Below, piece after piece: positions 20,958 to 22,157 of a stretch of DNA of 22,157 nucleotides; position 1 is the stretch's first letter, and each line of letters starts with the position of its first letter. The notes under the pieces were generated by a model. That model made no database searches and was not told the DNA's origin. It worked only from the letters and a program-made list of their open reading frames with translations. The stretch is taken from positions 1-22,157 of the forward strand of contig UQVU01000016.1 in assembly GCA_900544475.1 (NCBI GenBank), written 5' to 3'. This stretch comes from an uncultured Butyricicoccus sp. GTDB taxonomy: Bacteria; Bacillota; Clostridia; Oscillospirales; Butyricicoccaceae. A program made the position numbers and the translations under genes.

Positions 20958-22157
20958 TTAGCCGTTGACCTGCTTTGCCAGCTCCTCAGCCAGCGCATCG
21001 AGGGACGCAAGCTGATTTGCCGCGAGGGCGGACTTGATGGTGATCGGGTTTTCGAGAACCGTCATGTTCTTCATGGTGTCGATGACCGCGCGCATCTGCT
21101 TGCCGGCGGTCGGCGCCCACGTGCCGTTGTCGATGATGGCAACCGTGCGGTTCTGGAGCGCAAGCGCCTTGATGTCGGACAGATATGCTTCCATTTTCGG
21201 CTGAACGCCGCCGTTGTAGGTCGGCGCGGCGAGCACGATATGGCTGCAACGGAAGCTCTCCGCAACAAGCTCGGAAACATCGGTCTCGGAAACGTCGTAC
21301 ATCGCGATGTTCTTCACGCCCTTGTCCGCGAGCATGGTCGCAAGGACGTTTGCGGCGTTCTCGGTGTTGCCGTACATGGTCGCGTAGGCGATCATGACCG
21401 TCTTGTCCTCCGGCTCGTAGGTGCTCCACTTCTGGTACTTCTCGATGAGCGTACCGAGGTTTTCGCGCCAGATCGGGCCGTGCAGCGGGCAGATGGTTTC
21501 GATGTCGAGGGCCGCCGCCTTCTTGAGGACTGCCTGCACCTGAACGCCGTACTTGCCGACGATGTTGGTGTAGTAGCGGCGTGCGTCGTTCATCCATACG
21601 TCGTCGAACGTGATCTCGTCATCGAAAATGTTGCCGGCCAGCGCACCGAACGTGCCGAATGCGTCCGCCGAGAACAGGATCTTGTCCTTTTCGTCATAAG
21701 TCACCATGACCTCCGGCCAGTGCACCATCGGCGCGAGGACGAAGTGCAGCGTATGCTCGCCGGTAGAGAGCTTATCGCCCTCCTTGACCACGAGTGTGCG
21801 CTCGGAAACGTCAAGGTCGTAGAACTGCGCGAACATCTGCGCAGCCTTGGCGGTGCAGACCAGCTTGGCCTCCGGGTAGCGGCTCATGATGGTGTCGATC
21901 ATGGCGCAGTGGTCCGGCTCCATGTGCTGCACGATCATGTAATCGAGCGGACGGCCGTCCAGCGCATGAACGACGTTCTCGATGAACTGACGGCTGATGG
22001 ACTCATCCGCCGTATCGAACAGCACGGTCTTGTCATCGAGCAGGACATAGCTGTTGTAGGACACCCCGCGCGGAATGGGGAAAAGGTTTTCAAATCGGCT
22101 CAGGCGGCGGTCGCTGCCGCCAACATAAATGAGATCTTCCTTGATCTTTCTGGTACT
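20958..22157 (-). CDS. fprA: Flavodiiron protein (FprA type), 5' end cut by the window
   Basis: Flavodiiron proteins reduce oxygen to water or nitric oxide to nitrous oxide in the cytoplasm of anaerobes, using a diiron site and FMN. All 400 visible codons are open. The first read RKIKEDLIYVGGSDRRLSRF, close to the family start, so only a few codons are missing. A GTG at 22064 is internal, not the start. The beta-lactamase-like half has the ligands HMEPDH, VHWPEV, SADAFG and PLHGPIWREN. The flavodoxin half has the FMN loop YATMYGNTENAA and APTYNGGVQP. No rubredoxin-type extension is present. It protects strict anaerobes from oxygen or nitric oxide. Confidence 0.95.
   Translation of the reverse strand, partial: STRKIKEDLIYVGGSDRRLSRFENLFPIPRGVSYNSYVLLDDKTVLFDTADESISRQFIENVVHALDGRPLDYMIVQHMEPDHCAMIDTIMSRYPEAKLVCTAKAAQMFAQFYDLDVSERTLVVKEGDKLSTGEHTLHFVLAPMVHWPEVMVTYDEKDKILFSADAFGTFGALAGNIFDDEITFDDVWMNDARRYYTNIVGKYGVQVQAVLKKAAALDIETICPLHGPIWRENLGTLIEKYQKWSTYEPEDKTVMIAYATMYGNTENAANVLATMLADKGVKNIAMYDVSETDVSELVAESFRCSHIVLAAPTYNGGVQPKMEAYLSDIKALALQNRTVAIIDNGTWAPTAGKQMRAVIDTMKNMTVLENPITIKSALAANQLASLDALAEELAKQVNG

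Noticed and set aside
22064..22157. GTG at 22064 as the start of the flavodiiron gene
   Set aside because: The frame stays open to the window edge and the extra 31 codons (with YVGGSDRRLSRFENLFPIPR) match the family's N terminus, so the gene is cut rather than short.

Overview
The window joins two kinds of DNA. Bases 1 to about 11,600 look like one end of an integrative and conjugative element (ICE) of the Tn1549-like type common in gut Clostridia. Bases from about 11,650 to the right edge are conserved chromosome of a GC-rich Clostridia species. An Oscillospirales/Butyricicoccus-like host is my inference from the ftsEX-M23-S41 cluster, a DUF4830 protein, flavodiiron protein and canonical sigma-A promoters. 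The element part is visibly less GC-rich and its genes are less conserved. Almost everything is on the minus strand. The one convincing plus-strand gene is a small secreted stalk-domain protein at 4271-4882.

Element part, in transcription order from right to left. Small open frames lie near the element end (10984-11290), followed by a 108-aa conserved element protein, parA and parB. A terminator and leader come next, then a 1089-residue secreted S-layer-homology protein with Cys-x2-Cys repeats. Two very small proteins (49 aa, and a 26-aa hydrophobic peptide) follow, then the divergent stalk-domain gene. A run of three element genes leads into the first 841 codons of a very large helicase/methylase-type polyvalent protein that leaves the window at base 1. 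A complete TnpV-family frame is nested in a second reading frame inside that large gene.

Junction. Bases 11,089-11,651 hold two strong hairpin terminators and three helically phased 10-bp direct repeats just before the 3' end of lysS. The element boundary is probably in the last 60-100 bases before lysS. The partner end and the integrase are outside the window.

Chromosomal part, right to left. A flavodiiron protein (5' end cut by the window edge) is followed by a DUF4830 lipoprotein-like or secreted protein, an RsuA-type pseudouridine synthase, a CdaR/PucR-type regulator, the cell-division operon ftsE-ftsX-M23 peptidase-S41 peptidase, greA and lysS. FtsEX with a coiled-coil M23 hydrolase is the known arrangement for ATP-gated septal peptidoglycan cleavage, and the S41 protease probably acts in the same envelope pathway. 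greA and lysS share a consensus promoter.

The most notable observations are the dual-coded TnpV segment, a promoter overlapping a terminator in front of ftsE, a leader reading frame running through a terminator in front of the S-layer gene, the small-protein island at 4.2-5.3 kb, and a 111-bp nested inverted repeat at 20.2-20.3 kb. I see no tRNA, rRNA or CRISPR.
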